DNA from: JAHFPN01 sp963765745
GTDB lineage: Bacteria > Pseudomonadota > Alphaproteobacteria > Rhizobiales > Xanthobacteraceae
Reading direction: 5' to 3'
DNA: 64,000 bases
Assembly (NCBI GenBank): GCA_963765745.1
Contig: CAVXXM010000003.1
Location: 186,001-250,000, forward strand
The translations under genes were made by a program, and so were the position numbers. The notes beneath the pieces are model-generated. The model was not told the origin of the DNA. It ran no database searches and saw nothing but the letters and a program-made list of their open reading frames with translations. Positions within the stretch are counted from its first letter, which is position 1; the number at the start of each line of letters is the position of its first letter. Positions 1 to 8,979 of the stretch are shown here, one piece after another.

Positions 1-621
1 AAGCGCTCTACGCCACCGGCGGCGACGAGTTCCGCGGCAACCAGGCCATGCTCGGCGAAGTGATCGCGTGGCGGAATCTGTTCTGGTCGCTCTCGGACTG
101 CATGGTGAACAATCCGCAGCAATGGATCGGCGACGCATTGCTGCCGAACCTGCAGGCCGCGCTTTCGTATCGCGTGTTCGCGCCGGACGCCTATCCGCGC
201 ATCAAGGAGATCGTGGAGAAGATCGTGGCCTCGGCGCTGATCTATCTGCCGTCCTCGGCGCGCGACTTCAAGAATCCGGAGATCGACCCGTATCTCGAAG
301 CGCTTCGTGCGCGGCTCGCACGGCGTCGAATACAAGGAGCGCATCAAGATCATGAAGCTCCTGTGGGACGCCATCGGCACCGAGTTCGGCGGCCGCCACG
401 AGCTCTACGAGCGCAATTACGCCGGCAACCACGAGGACATCCGCATCCAGACGCTGACCGGCGCCAAGCGCAACGGCTCGCTCGACGCCATGACGGCGCT
501 GGTCGACCAATGCATGGCCGACTACGACGAGAACGGCTGGACCGGCGATACCTGGATCGATACGGACGAGGCGAAGGCGGCCAAGGAAAAGATCAAGGGA
601 AAAATCCGCGCGGCGGAGTGA
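1..621 (+). CDS. hpaB: 4-hydroxyphenylacetate 3-monooxygenase-type oxygenase, C-terminal part (5' cut by window, frameshifted)
   Basis: This is the C-terminal portion of an HpaB-family oxygenase, which uses reduced flavin from a partner reductase to hydroxylate a phenolic ring. The gene is open at the left edge. The first part reads in frame 3 (ends ...NPEIDPYLE), then the homology continues in frame 1 (RFVRGSHGVEYKERIKIMK... to ...KIRAAE). One extra base near position 300 (G after ctcgaa) explains the switch, and no other damage is seen. The stop at 619-621 is 6 bp before a flavin reductase, the usual two-component pairing. The substrate cannot be fixed from this fragment; other HpaB-family members act on other phenols or on chromophore precursors. 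Confidence 0.8.
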
Positions 622-627
622 GCGCCC

Positions 628-1182
628 ATGATCGGCGACGAACAGCGGCCCGACGATTCGACCGGCGGCGCCTTTCTCGCCGAGCCGCCGGTTCCGGTGG
701 TGACCGTCGAGCCGCACATTTTTCGCGAGGCGATGAGCCGGCTGGGCGCCGCCGTCCACGTGGTGACCACCGCGGGCGAGGGCGGCAAGGCCGGCTTCAC
801 CGCGACGGCGGTGAGTTCCGTGTCCGACAGGCCGGCGACGCTGCTGATCTGTCTCAACCGCGCCAGCCGCAATAATTCCGCGCTGTTCACCAATCGCGTG
901 CTGTGCGTGAACACGTTACCCGCCGGTGCGGACGAGATGGCCGATTTGTTCGCCGGCCGGACCAAGGTCTACGGCGAGGATCGTTTCGCCGGCGGCCAAT
1001 GGACGACGCTGAAGACCGGCTCGCCCGTTCTCCTTTCGGCGGTGGCGGCGTTCGATTGCCGCGTGCTCGAGGTGAAGCCGGTGGCCTCGCATTACGTCTA
1101 TTTCGTCGCGGTCGAGGCGATCCGGAAAGGCCCGGCCGGCGCGGCGCTCGTTTATCACGAGCGCGAATACAAGAAGGTCTGA
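628..1182 (+). CDS. Flavin reductase (HpaC-like, FMN-binding split barrel)
   Basis: A 184-residue protein of the flavin reductase-like family. It probably reduces free flavin with NAD(P)H and passes it to the oxygenase encoded just upstream. After a short variable N-terminus (about 28 residues), the split-barrel domain shows the typical core: FREAMSRLGAAVHVVTT, then TATAVSSVSDRPATLLICLNR and NNSALF, then a conserved VNTLP stretch and a C-terminal VYFVAVEAI strand. It starts 6 bp after the oxygenase stop, so the two are almost certainly cotranscribed. The name HpaC is by context; the family alone does not give the flavin or partner. Confidence 0.85.
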   Translation: MIGDEQRPDDSTGGAFLAEPPVPVVTVEPHIFREAMSRLGAAVHVVTTAGEGGKAGFTATAVSSVSDRPATLLICLNRASRNNSALFTNRVLCVNTLPAGADEMADLFAGRTKVYGEDRFAGGQWTTLKTGSPVLLSAVAAFDCRVLEVKPVASHYVYFVAVEAIRKGPAGAALVYHEREYKKV

Positions 1183-1208
1183 ACGCGCCCGTCCGACCAA
1201 GCACGGCG

Positions 1209-1367
1209 TCATTCCGGGGCGCCACCGATCTCGGGTTTACCCGAGATCGGCAATTGATAGTTCCCAAGTCGGCTGTAGCCGACTTGGGTGGTGGCGAGCC
1301 CGGAATCCATATTCACAGACGGAGATTATGGATTCCGGCTCCTCGCTTCGCTCGGCTCCGGAATGAC
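1209..1367. repeat. Intergenic palindromic repeat, copy 1 (with two extra hairpins)
   Basis: The element runs from GTCATTCCGG to its complement CCGGAATGAC. An inner pair, CCGGAATCCATA (1300-1311) and TATGGATTCCGG (1327-1338), forms a second stem. The left part carries two perfect 12-bp hairpins: 1225-1236 with 1239-1250 (core CTCGGG/CCCGAG) and 1263-1274 with 1277-1288 (core AAGTCGG/CCGACTT). Related copies lie at 21857, 24772 and 33393, with a fragment at 27716. It sits between the flavin reductase stop and the AraC start and may act as a terminator. Confidence 0.85.
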
Positions 1368-1435
1368 GAGTGGATTTGAGCAGGTCAGTGACCCAGTGCT
1401 TTGGCAGGGCGCCCCGGGTCGCCTATGCTCGCGCC

Positions 1436-2329
1436 ATGCCGTCGGTGCAGACGCTCCCGCTCTTCCATCTCTATGGCGATCCGCCGGACGATCAGGCGTT
1501 CAATTTCGTCCATGTGGAGACAATTTCTTCGCGCTCGTCGATCCACGCCTGGACCATCAGTCCGCACCGGCACCGCAATCTGTTTCAGATTCTGGTGGTG
1601 GAGCAGGGCGGCGGCACGCTCGACCTCGAAGCCGATGCGCTGCCGTTCCGCGCGCCGGCTTTGATCCTGCTGGCGCCCACGGTGGCGCACGGGTTTCGCT
1701 TCCGCGCCGAGGTCACCGAGGGCTACGTCGTCAGCTTCACGGAGGACGTGGCGAGCGTGCTCGGCCAGAGCGAGCCGGTGGCGCTGGCGCGGCTGCATTC
1801 GCTGGCCGAGCATCCGCTGTTGTCGTTCGCGCGGGCGGAGGAGGTCGCCAAACTCGGCAAGCTGTGCCGCGAATTGCTCGAAGAGCTTTTCCTGGCGCGC
1901 GAGGGATTCGAGATGGCGGCGCGGGCCTATCTCACGCTGATCGGCGTCGAGGTGGTGCGGCTCGCCGCGAGCCGTGCGCGCTCCGGCAGCGTGACGTTGG
2001 CTCCGGCCGATCCGGTGGTCGAGGAGCTGCGGCGGCTGATCGAGACGCATTTCCGGGCCGAGCGGCAGATCGGTTTCTATGCCGACGCGCTGGCCATGAC
2101 CTCGGACCGGCTCAACGATCACGTGAAGCGCGCGACCGGAGTTACCGCGGGCCATCTGTTGCGCCAGCGGGTACTGACCGAGGCCAAGCGGCAACTGGTG
2201 TTCACGAATCTGGCGATCGGCGAGATCGCCTATGACCTGGCGTTCGCCGACCCCTCGCATTTCGGCCGCTTCTTCAAGAAACAGACCGGCAAGACCCCGC
2301 AGGAATTCCGCGCCGGCCGGCGGGGCTGA
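1436..2329 (+). CDS. AraC-family transcriptional regulator (HpaA/PobR-like)
   Basis: A 297-residue regulator. The N-terminal half is a cupin-like sensing domain (HRHRNLFQILVVEQGGG, APTVAHGFRF). The C-terminal 100 residues are the double helix-turn-helix of the AraC family, with the closing signature FADPSHFGRFFKKQTGKTP. The ATG at 1436 (MPSVQT) is preferred to an upstream in-frame GTG near 1370, because the upstream codons overlap the flank of the palindromic repeat. It lies downstream of the hpaBC-like pair on the same strand, and converges on pcaD 6 bp away. HpaA/PobR-type AraC proteins respond to hydroxylated aromatics; here the effector is inferred from context only. Confidence 0.85.
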   Translation: MPSVQTLPLFHLYGDPPDDQAFNFVHVETISSRSSIHAWTISPHRHRNLFQILVVEQGGGTLDLEADALPFRAPALILLAPTVAHGFRFRAEVTEGYVVSFTEDVASVLGQSEPVALARLHSLAEHPLLSFARAEEVAKLGKLCRELLEELFLAREGFEMAARAYLTLIGVEVVRLAASRARSGSVTLAPADPVVEELRRLIETHFRAERQIGFYADALAMTSDRLNDHVKRATGVTAGHLLRQRVLTEAKRQLVFTNLAIGEIAYDLAFADPSHFGRFFKKQTGKTPQEFRAGRRG

Positions 2330-2335
2330 GCGGGA

Positions 2336-3122
2336 TCAGCTCTTCTTCAGCAGGAACTTCTCGACCGCATCGGTGAACGCCGGAGGCAGCTCGACGTTGG
2401 AAATGTGCGCGGCGTCGAGAACCTTGAGCTTGGCGCCCTTGATGCGCGAGACGATCAGCTCGGCGGCCGAAACGGGCGTGGCGTTGTCCTGCTTGCCGGC
2501 GATCACCAGGGTCGGCGCCTTGATGTCGCCGATGCCCCAGCGCTGGTCCATGTCGCGGATCGCGGCGCAACAGCCGGCATAACCGTGCGGCTCGATCGCC
2601 ACCATGGTCGCGCGGAAGCGCGCGATGGTCTCCTTGGCGCGCTCGTGGAAGCTCTTGGTGAACCAGATGCCGAGCACGCTGTCGGCGATCGCCTCCATGC
2701 CCTTGGCGTTCACGGCGCGGATGCGCGTGTTCCACATGTCGGGCGTTCGCGCTCTTGGCCGCGGTGTTGGCGAGCACGAGGCGGTCGATGTATTCGGGCG
2801 CGTGGCGCGCCAGCCACATGCCGGTCATGCCGCCCATGGAGAGCCCGCACCAGTGCGCGCGCAGAACGCCGAGCTGGCTCAGCACCTTCAGCGCGTCGCG
2901 GCCGAGCCGCTCCATCGAATAGGGGCCGGCCGGCGCGCCGGAGCCGCCATGGCCGCGGGTGTCGTAGCGGATGACGCGGAAGCGATCCTTGAGCGCGGCG
3001 GCCTGCTGGTCCCACATGTGCAGGTCGGTGCCGAGCGAATTCGAAAAGATGACGGGCGGGGCGTCGGCGGGGCCTTCGACTTCCACGTTGATCGGCGTGC
3101 CGTCGGCGTCGATCGTGGGCAT
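2336..3122 (-). CDS. pcaD: 3-oxoadipate enol-lactonase (frameshifted as sequenced)
   Basis: An alpha/beta-hydrolase matching PcaD, which opens 3-oxoadipate enol-lactone to 3-oxoadipate in the protocatechuate branch of the beta-ketoadipate pathway. The N-terminal part has the oxyanion strand VIFSNSLGTDLHMWD and the nucleophile elbow GLSMGG. The C-terminal part (TPDMWNTRIRAVNAKGMEAI, LVIAGKQDNATPVSAAE, AAHISNVELP) reads in another frame. One extra base near 2746 (the TT in gcgttcgc on the plus strand) accounts for the break: removing it gives ...AAKSA-TPDMWNT. This is likely a sequencing error. It is the last gene of a minus-strand run with the hydrolase at 3217 and the sulfhydrylase at 4015. 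Confidence 0.85.
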
Positions 3123-3216
3123 GGGTGTTTCCTTATCGGCCTCGGCGGCTGTGGGCGCGAATTTTCGGGACTTTACGCTGCGGCATCCGCGTCTGAAAGC
3201 CCTCGGGCAGCGCGGA

Positions 3217-4011
3217 TCATGCCCTGGGAATATCGCGAACGGCCTGCAGCACCTCGTCCGGCCGTTCGCTCATCAGCATGTGGCCGGCACCCTTGAGCAC
3301 GACAACGCGCGCATTGGGCAGGGCGGCGGCGAGCTCCGTGCCGCCCTTGGCCGGGGTCATGAGATCGCGCTCGCCCAGAATGAACGTCGCCGGCACCCTG
3401 ACCTGTGCGGCAGCTCTGAGCGCATCGCGATAATTGTCACAGGCGGCCAAGTCCTTGAAGAGAACGCCCGGGCGTTCGCGCTCGAGCAAGCGCGCGCTCC
3501 CGCCCAACATCCACATGCCGGGCGCAAGCGAGCCGCCCATGCTCGCGCGATGGCCCTCGCCCCAGATCGAGATCATATCGACCGCGGCGTGATCGTTCGC
3601 CTCGGCAGCCGCAAGGAGATCGCGCGACACCGGCATGGCGGCCGCGGTGGCGATCAAGCCGATGGCGCGGACTTTCTGCGGATGGCGCGCGGCGGTTTCG
3701 AGCGCGACCAGAGATCCCATGGAGTGGCCGATGATCGTGGCCTTGCTCGCGCCGGCGGCTTCGATCAGCGCTGCAGTCCAATCGGCCATGGCGGCGATGG
3801 AGCCGAGCGGTTCACCGTCCGAGCGGCCATGCCCGGGCATATCCGGCGCCAGCACGCTGGAGCCGCGATGCGCGAACCAGCGCGCCAAGAGCGCCCAGAC
3901 CGTGTGGTCGAGCCCGGCGCCGTGCAGGAAGACGATAAGCGGCAGCGCGGGATCGAAGTCGCGTCCGCCGGTCGCCGCGTAGGTTCTGATGCCTTTGACG
4001 ACGAGATACAT
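3217..4011 (-). CDS. Alpha/beta hydrolase
   Basis: A 264-residue alpha/beta-hydrolase fold protein. It shows the HGAGLDHTVW oxyanion-hole strand, DMPGHGRSDG, the nucleophile elbow GHSMGS, a late acid region (LGERDLMTP) and the catalytic histidine in GAGHMLMSERP. The substrate is unknown. It starts 3 bp after the stop of the upstream O-acetylhomoserine sulfhydrylase, so they are cotranscribed. The enol-lactonase follows 94 bp downstream. Candidates include esters or lactones of ring-cleavage intermediates, but nothing in the sequence decides this. Confidence 0.8.
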   Translation of the reverse strand: MYLVVKGIRTYAATGGRDFDPALPLIVFLHGAGLDHTVWALLARWFAHRGSSVLAPDMPGHGRSDGEPLGSIAAMADWTAALIEAAGASKATIIGHSMGSLVALETAARHPQKVRAIGLIATAAAMPVSRDLLAAAEANDHAAVDMISIWGEGHRASMGGSLAPGMWMLGGSARLLERERPGVLFKDLAACDNYRDALRAAAQVRVPATFILGERDLMTPAKGGTELAAALPNARVVVLKGAGHMLMSERPDEVLQAVRDIPRA

Positions 4012-4014
4012 CGC

Positions 4015-5310
4015 TCACGCCTTCTGCGAGGCGCGCAGCGCCTGGGCGAGATCGTCGATGATGTCGTCCGCCGCCTCGATGCCGACCGCCAGACGCACCA
4101 GCTCCTCGCCCAATCCGGCGGCCTTCAATTGCGCCGCATCCATCTGCTGGTGCGTCGTGCTCGCCGGATGAATGACCAGGGTCTTGGCGTCGCCGACATT
4201 GGCGAGGTGGCTGGCGAGGCGCAAAGCCTCGATGAATTTTCGTCCGGCCGCGCGGCCGCCCTTGATGCCGCAACTGACAATGGCGCCGGCCCCCTTCGGC
4301 AGCAGCCGCTTGGCGAGCTTGAAATCCGTGTGGGATTCGAGGCTCGGGTGGACGACCCATTCCACCGCCTTGTTCTTGGTCAGAAAATCGAGCACCGCCG
4401 CGGTGTTTTCCATGTGGCGTTGCATGCGCACGGCCAAAGTCTCGACGCCTTGCAGCAAGTAGAAGGCATTGGTCGGCGACAGGCAGGCGCCGAAATCGCG
4501 CAAGCCCTCGGTGCGCGCCCGCATGATGAAGGCCGACGGGCCGAATTCCTCGCCGAAGACGATGCCGTGATAGCCGGCATAGGGTTCGGTGATGGTGGGA
4601 AACTTGCCCGAGGTCTGAAAGTCGAAACGGCCGCCATCGACGATGACGCCGCCGATCGCGATGCCGTGGCCGCCGATCCATTTGGTGATGGAGTGCATCA
4701 CGAGGTCGGCGCCGAGTTCGATCGGCCGGCTGAGATAGGGGGTTGCGAACGTGTTGTCGATCAGGAGCGGAATGCCGGCGGCGTGAGCGATTTCCGAAAC
4801 CTTCGGGATATCGAGCACCTCGAGGCCCGGATTGCCGATGGTCTCACCGATGACGAGCCGGGTATTGGGGCGGATCGCAGCGCGCATGCCTTCGAGGTCG
4901 CGCGGCTTGACGAAAGTCGTCGTGATGCCGAAGCGCGGCAAAGTGTGCGTCAGCAGATTGATCGTGCCGCCATACAGTGAAGCGGACGCGACGATATGGT
5001 CGCCCGCGCTCAACAGCGTGGCGATGGCCAGGTGCATCGCGGCCATGCCGCTGGCGGTGCAAACGGCGCCCACGCCGCCCTCGAGTGCCGCAAGCCGTTC
5101 TTCCAGAACGGCCGTCGTCGGGTTGGAAATGCGGGTGTAGATGTGGCCGGCGCGCTCCAGATTGAACAGGGCCGCCGCGTGGTCCGCATCCTGAAAGACA
5201 AAGGAAGTCGTTTGGTAGATCGGAACGGCGCGTGCGCCGGTCACCGGATCGGGATGCTGGCCGGCGTGCAGGCTGAGCGTTTCAAAGGCCGGAGGCTTCG
5301 GTGCGGGCAT
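4015..5310 (-). CDS. O-acetylhomoserine aminocarboxypropyltransferase (sulfhydrylase)
   Basis: A 431-residue PLP enzyme of the Cys/Met metabolism family. It is closest to MetY-type O-acetylhomoserine sulfhydrylases, which make homocysteine from O-acetylhomoserine and sulfide. Visible signatures are ETLSLHAGQHPDPVTGARAVPIYQTTSF at the N-terminus (given here only as a landmark; key residues H, G, Q, P), YTRISNPT, the PLP-lysine motif SITKWIGGHG near residue 210, and PASTTHQQ near the C-terminus. The start at 5310 (MPAPKP) is chosen over a much longer upstream open frame that runs through the divergent coxG gene. It is the first gene of the minus-strand unit. No SAM-riboswitch signature was seen in the 165-bp leader. 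Confidence 0.88.
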   Translation of the reverse strand: MPAPKPPAFETLSLHAGQHPDPVTGARAVPIYQTTSFVFQDADHAAALFNLERAGHIYTRISNPTTAVLEERLAALEGGVGAVCTASGMAAMHLAIATLLSAGDHIVASASLYGGTINLLTHTLPRFGITTTFVKPRDLEGMRAAIRPNTRLVIGETIGNPGLEVLDIPKVSEIAHAAGIPLLIDNTFATPYLSRPIELGADLVMHSITKWIGGHGIAIGGVIVDGGRFDFQTSGKFPTITEPYAGYHGIVFGEEFGPSAFIMRARTEGLRDFGACLSPTNAFYLLQGVETLAVRMQRHMENTAAVLDFLTKNKAVEWVVHPSLESHTDFKLAKRLLPKGAGAIVSCGIKGGRAAGRKFIEALRLASHLANVGDAKTLVIHPASTTHQQMDAAQLKAAGLGEELVRLAVGIEAADDIIDDLAQALRASQKA

Positions 5311-5475
5311 GCTTCCCTCGCGAGAATTCGACCGTATCTTCAACCATATCTTGGGCGCGCCATCATCATTGCGCCATCGCGCGATTGAATTCCATGGGCT
5401 CGGCCTGCATGCGGCCGGGCTGGCACTAGGCAGCGGCGCGCGGATGGGTAAGGTCGCGGGGCTACGGAGGTATTC

Positions 5476-5949
5476 ATGGCCCTGGAAATGTCCGGCGAAT
5501 ACGTGTTGCCGGTCCCGCGCAAGACCGTGTGGGACGCGTTGAACGATCAGGAAATGCTGAAGCGCTGCATTCCCGGCTGTCAGACGCTGGAGAAGAAATC
5601 GGACACCGAATTCTCGGCGGTCGTGGTCACCAAGATTGGGCCGGTCAAGGCGCGCTTCAAGGGCAATGTGCGGCTCGAGGATCTCAATCCGCCGAACAGC
5701 TACCGCATCATGGGGGAAGGCGAGGGCGGGGTGGCGGGCTTCGCCAAGGGCGGCGCCAGCGTGAACCTCTCCGACGCCGAGGGGGGCACGCTTCTGGTCT
5801 ACAAGGCCGAGGCCAATGTGGGCGGCAAGCTCGCCCAATTGGGCCAGCGGCTGCTGGCCGGCACGGCTAAGAAGATGGCCGACCAATTTTTCGCCAATTT
5901 TGCCGAAGCCCTTACGCCGGGCGTGGGCGTCAAGGGGGGGAAGAAATAA
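5476..5949 (+). CDS. coxG: CoxG-like SRPBCC carbon monoxide dehydrogenase accessory protein
   Basis: A 157-residue START/SRPBCC-fold protein of the CoxG family. Characteristic stretches are GEYVLPVPRKTVWDALND, RCIPGCQTLEK, KARFKGNVRLEDLNPP and TYKAEANVGGKLAQLGQRL-type sequence near residue 115 (here VYKAEANVGGKLAQLGQRLL). In Oligotropha, CoxG belongs to the cox cluster and is thought to recruit or anchor the dehydrogenase. It opens the plus-strand molybdenum-hydroxylase cluster, divergent from the sulfhydrylase and 150 bp before coxS. A Shine-Dalgarno-like ggaggt precedes the ATG. A C-terminal membrane anchor, present in some CoxG proteins, is absent. Confidence 0.85.
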   Translation: MALEMSGEYVLPVPRKTVWDALNDQEMLKRCIPGCQTLEKKSDTEFSAVVVTKIGPVKARFKGNVRLEDLNPPNSYRIMGEGEGGVAGFAKGGASVNLSDAEGGTLLVYKAEANVGGKLAQLGQRLLAGTAKKMADQFFANFAEALTPGVGVKGGKK

Positions 5950-6099
5950 GACTGATCCGGCGGTTCGGCGGCCAAGGTTCTGCGTTCATCTACCTTGACC
6001 GCGATAGCGGATCGGCGCGAAACTAAAACCAATCTAAACAGGGCGCGGTCTTACAGCGCCTGGGCAAGCGGCGCTGCAAGGCTTTCGGGAGGAGTTCCA

Positions 6100-6567
6100 A
6101 TGACTACCGTGACCTTGACGGTCAACGGGCGGCATGCGTCCGCCGACGTTGATGCGCGTACCCTGCTCGTGCAGCTCCTGCGCGAGCATCTGCATCTCAC
6201 CGGAACCCACGTGGGTTGCGATACCAGCCAGTGCGGCGCGTGCGTCGTGCACGTGAACGGCCGCGCGGTGAAGTCCTGCACCATGCTGGCCGTTCAGGCC
6301 GACGGCGCCAAGGTCGTCACCATCGAGGGCGTGGCCTCGAACGGCAAGCTGCACCCGATGCAGGAAGCTTTCCGCGAGCATCACGGATTGCAGTGCGGGT
6401 TCTGCACGCCGGGCATGATCATGAGCGCGCTCGATATCGTGAACCGCAAGGGCAACAATCTCGACGAGCACACGATCCGCGAGGAGCTGGAAGGCAATCT
6501 GTGCCGCTGCACCGGCTACCACAATATCGTGAAGGCGATCGCCGCCGGCGCAAAGGCAATGCGCTGA
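6100..6567 (+). CDS. coxS: Xanthine dehydrogenase/CO dehydrogenase-type small [2Fe-2S] subunit
   Basis: A 155-residue small subunit of a molybdenum hydroxylase, carrying two [2Fe-2S] clusters that pass electrons from the Mo site to FAD. The N-terminal ferredoxin fold has the plant-type motif CDTSQCGAC with a later Cys at VKSC. The C-terminal helical domain has CGFCTPG and CRCTGY. The start at 6100 (MTTVTL) follows a strong ggaggag ribosome site. An in-frame upstream extension to 5995 is rejected because it lacks family similarity. The order S-L-M differs from the M-S-L order of form I CO dehydrogenase operons. Confidence 0.92.
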   Translation: MTTVTLTVNGRHASADVDARTLLVQLLREHLHLTGTHVGCDTSQCGACVVHVNGRAVKSCTMLAVQADGAKVVTIEGVASNGKLHPMQEAFREHHGLQCGFCTPGMIMSALDIVNRKGNNLDEHTIREELEGNLCRCTGYHNIVKAIAAGAKAMR

Positions 6568-6595
6568 AGCCGCCAACGGAAACCGGGAGGACACC

Positions 6596-8966
6596 ATGAG
6601 CGCATCCAGTATCGGCGCCTCCGAGCGCCGCACGGAAGACAAGCGCTTCATCACGGGCCGGGGCCAATATACCGACGACATCCGCCGGCCGTATCAGACT
6701 CACGCCTGTTTCCTGCGCTCGCCGCACGCGCACGCCACCATCAAGGGCATCGATTCCAAGAAGGCGTCGAAAATGCCCGGCGTGCTCGCCATCCTCACCG
6801 GCGCGGACATCGCCAACGACAAGATCGGCGATCTGATCTGCGGCTGGATGGTGCTGTCGAAGGACGGCTCGCCCATGAAGGGCGGCCGTCACCCGGCGCT
6901 GGCGCAGGGCAAGGTGCGCTATGTCGGCGACTCGATCGCCGTTGTGATCGCCGAGACGCTCGACCAGGCCAAGGACGCGGCCAACGCAATCAAGGTCGAT
7001 TACGGCGTGCTGCCGGCGGTCGCCGATCTCGCCAAGGCGCGCGACGCGGGTGCTCCGCAAATTCACGAAAACGCGCCGCGCAACACGATCTATGAATGGG
7101 TGATCGGCGACGAGGCCGCGGTCGATGCCGCGATGAAGCGCGCCAAGCACGTCACCAAGATCGACATCGTCAACAACCGGCTGATCCCGAACGCGATCGA
7201 GCCGCGCGCGGCGATCGGCGAATACGATCAGGGCACCGAATCCTTCACGCTGTGGACCACGAGCCAGAACCCGCACGTGGCCCGCCTGGTGCTCTCGGCC
7301 TTTATCGGCATCGCGCCGGAGCACAAGTTCCGCGTGATCGCGCCCGACGTGGGCGGCGGCTTCGGCTCCAAGATCTTCATCTATCCGGAAGAGACCGTCT
7401 GCATCTGGGCCTCGAAGAAGGTGGGCCGGCCGGTGCGCTGGACCGCGGAACGCAACGAATCCTTCCAGTCCGACGCGCACGGCCGCGACCACATCACGCA
7501 CGCGGAGCTCGCAGTCGACGAGAAGGGCAAGATCACCGCGCTCAAGGTCAAGACGCTGGCCAATATCGGCTCCTATATGTCGACGTTCTCCTCGGCGGTG
7601 CCGACCTTCCTGTACGCGCCGTTGCTTTCGGGCCAGTACGAAATCCCGGCGATCTATTGCGAGGTGGACGGGGTTTTCACCAACACCGCGCCGGTCGACG
7701 CCTATCGCGGCGCCGGGCGGCCGGAAGCGTGCTTCGTGATCGAGCGGATCGTTGAGGTTGCGGCGCGCGAGCTCGGCATCGACCCGGCCGAGTTCAGGCG
7801 GAAGAATTTCATCAAGAGCTTCCCGTACCAGACGCCGGTCGCCTCGCTCTATGACGCGGGCGATTATCCGGGCGCGCTCGACAAGGCGCTGCAGCTCCAC
7901 GACTACAAGAACTTCGGCAAGCGCAAAGCGGAGTCGGAGCGCAACGGCAAGCTGCGCGGCATCGGCTTCTCCTCTTATATCGAGGCCTGCGGCGTGGCGC
8001 CGTCGGCGGTCGCCGGCTCGCTCGGCTGCGGCGTCGGGCTCTGGGAGTCGGCGGAGATCGCGGTGACGCCCACCGGCATGGTGGAAGTGCTCACCGGCAG
8101 CCACAGCCACGGCCAGGGCCACGAGACCACGTTCGCGCAGCTGGTGTCGGCCAAGCTCGGCATTCCGATGGACCACATCACCAGTCGTCCACGGCGACAC
8201 CGACAAGGTGCAATTCGGCATGGGCACCTACGGCTCGCGCTCGGGCGCGGTCGGCATGTCGGCGATCGTGCAGGCGGTCGACAAGGTGATCGCCAAGGGC
8301 AAGAAGGTCGCTTCGCACATCCTCGAAGCCGCCGAGGGCGACATCGAATTCAGCGACGGCAAGTTCAAGGTGGCCGGCACCGACAAGTCCGCGGCGTTCG
8401 GCGAGATCGCGCTCGCGGCTTACGTGGCGCACAAATTCCCGACCGCCCAAATCGAGCCTGGGCTGAAGGAGCACGCGTTCTACGACCCGACCAACTTCAC
8501 TTTTCCCGCCGGAACGCACATCTGCGAGGTAGAGATCGACCCGGAGACCGGCGTTACCGTGATCGCGAAATGGACCGCGATCGACGACTTCGGCACGGTG
8601 ATCAACCCGATGATCGTCGAAGGCCAGGTGCATGGCGGCATCGCGCAGGGCGTCGGCCAGGCGCTCCTCGAAAACGCCGTCTATGACAAGAACGGCCAGC
8701 TGGTGACCGGCTCCTTCATGGACTACTGCATGCCGCGGGCCGACAATCTGCCGTCGTTCAACGTCGATTACGTCTTCACCAAATGTCCGTCCAACCCGCT
8801 CGGCATGAAGGGCTGCGGCGAGGCGGGCGCGATCGCGGCGCCGGTGGCGGTGATCAATGCCATCACCAGCGCGGTCGGTCACGAGAACGTGCCGATGCCG
8901 GCCACGCCGAATGCGGTGTGGGCGGCGATCCAGAAGAGCGCGAAGTTGCGCAAAGCGGCCGAGTGA
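6596..8966 (+). CDS. coxL: Form II CoxL-like molybdopterin-binding large subunit (frameshifted as sequenced)
   Basis: The catalytic subunit of a xanthine-oxidase-family molybdenum hydroxylase, about 789 residues. It is read in frame 2 to about 8183, then in frame 3 to the stop at 8964-8966. One extra base in atcaccagtcgtc (near 8183) explains the break; removing it restores ITVVHGDTDKVQFGMGTYGS. The active-site loop is AYRGAGR at residues 369-375. That is the form II signature; form I CO dehydrogenases carry AYxCSFR with the Cu-binding Cys. CO oxidation is therefore not established, and another aldehyde, purine or CoA-type substrate is possible. Other landmarks are GGGFGSK near residue 255 and the C-terminal GMKGCGEAGAIAAP. 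It begins 28 bp after coxS. Confidence 0.9.
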
Positions 8967-8979
8967 GCGGGAGGAAAGC

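Noticed and set aside
5311..5475. SAM riboswitch upstream of the O-acetylhomoserine sulfhydrylase
   Set aside because: Alphaproteobacterial sulfhydrylases often have one, but no SAM-II-like conserved core could be read on the minus strand.
6419..8227. 602-codon frame on the minus strand over coxL
   Set aside because: Antisense to CoxL motifs including AYRGAGR; no similarity of its own.
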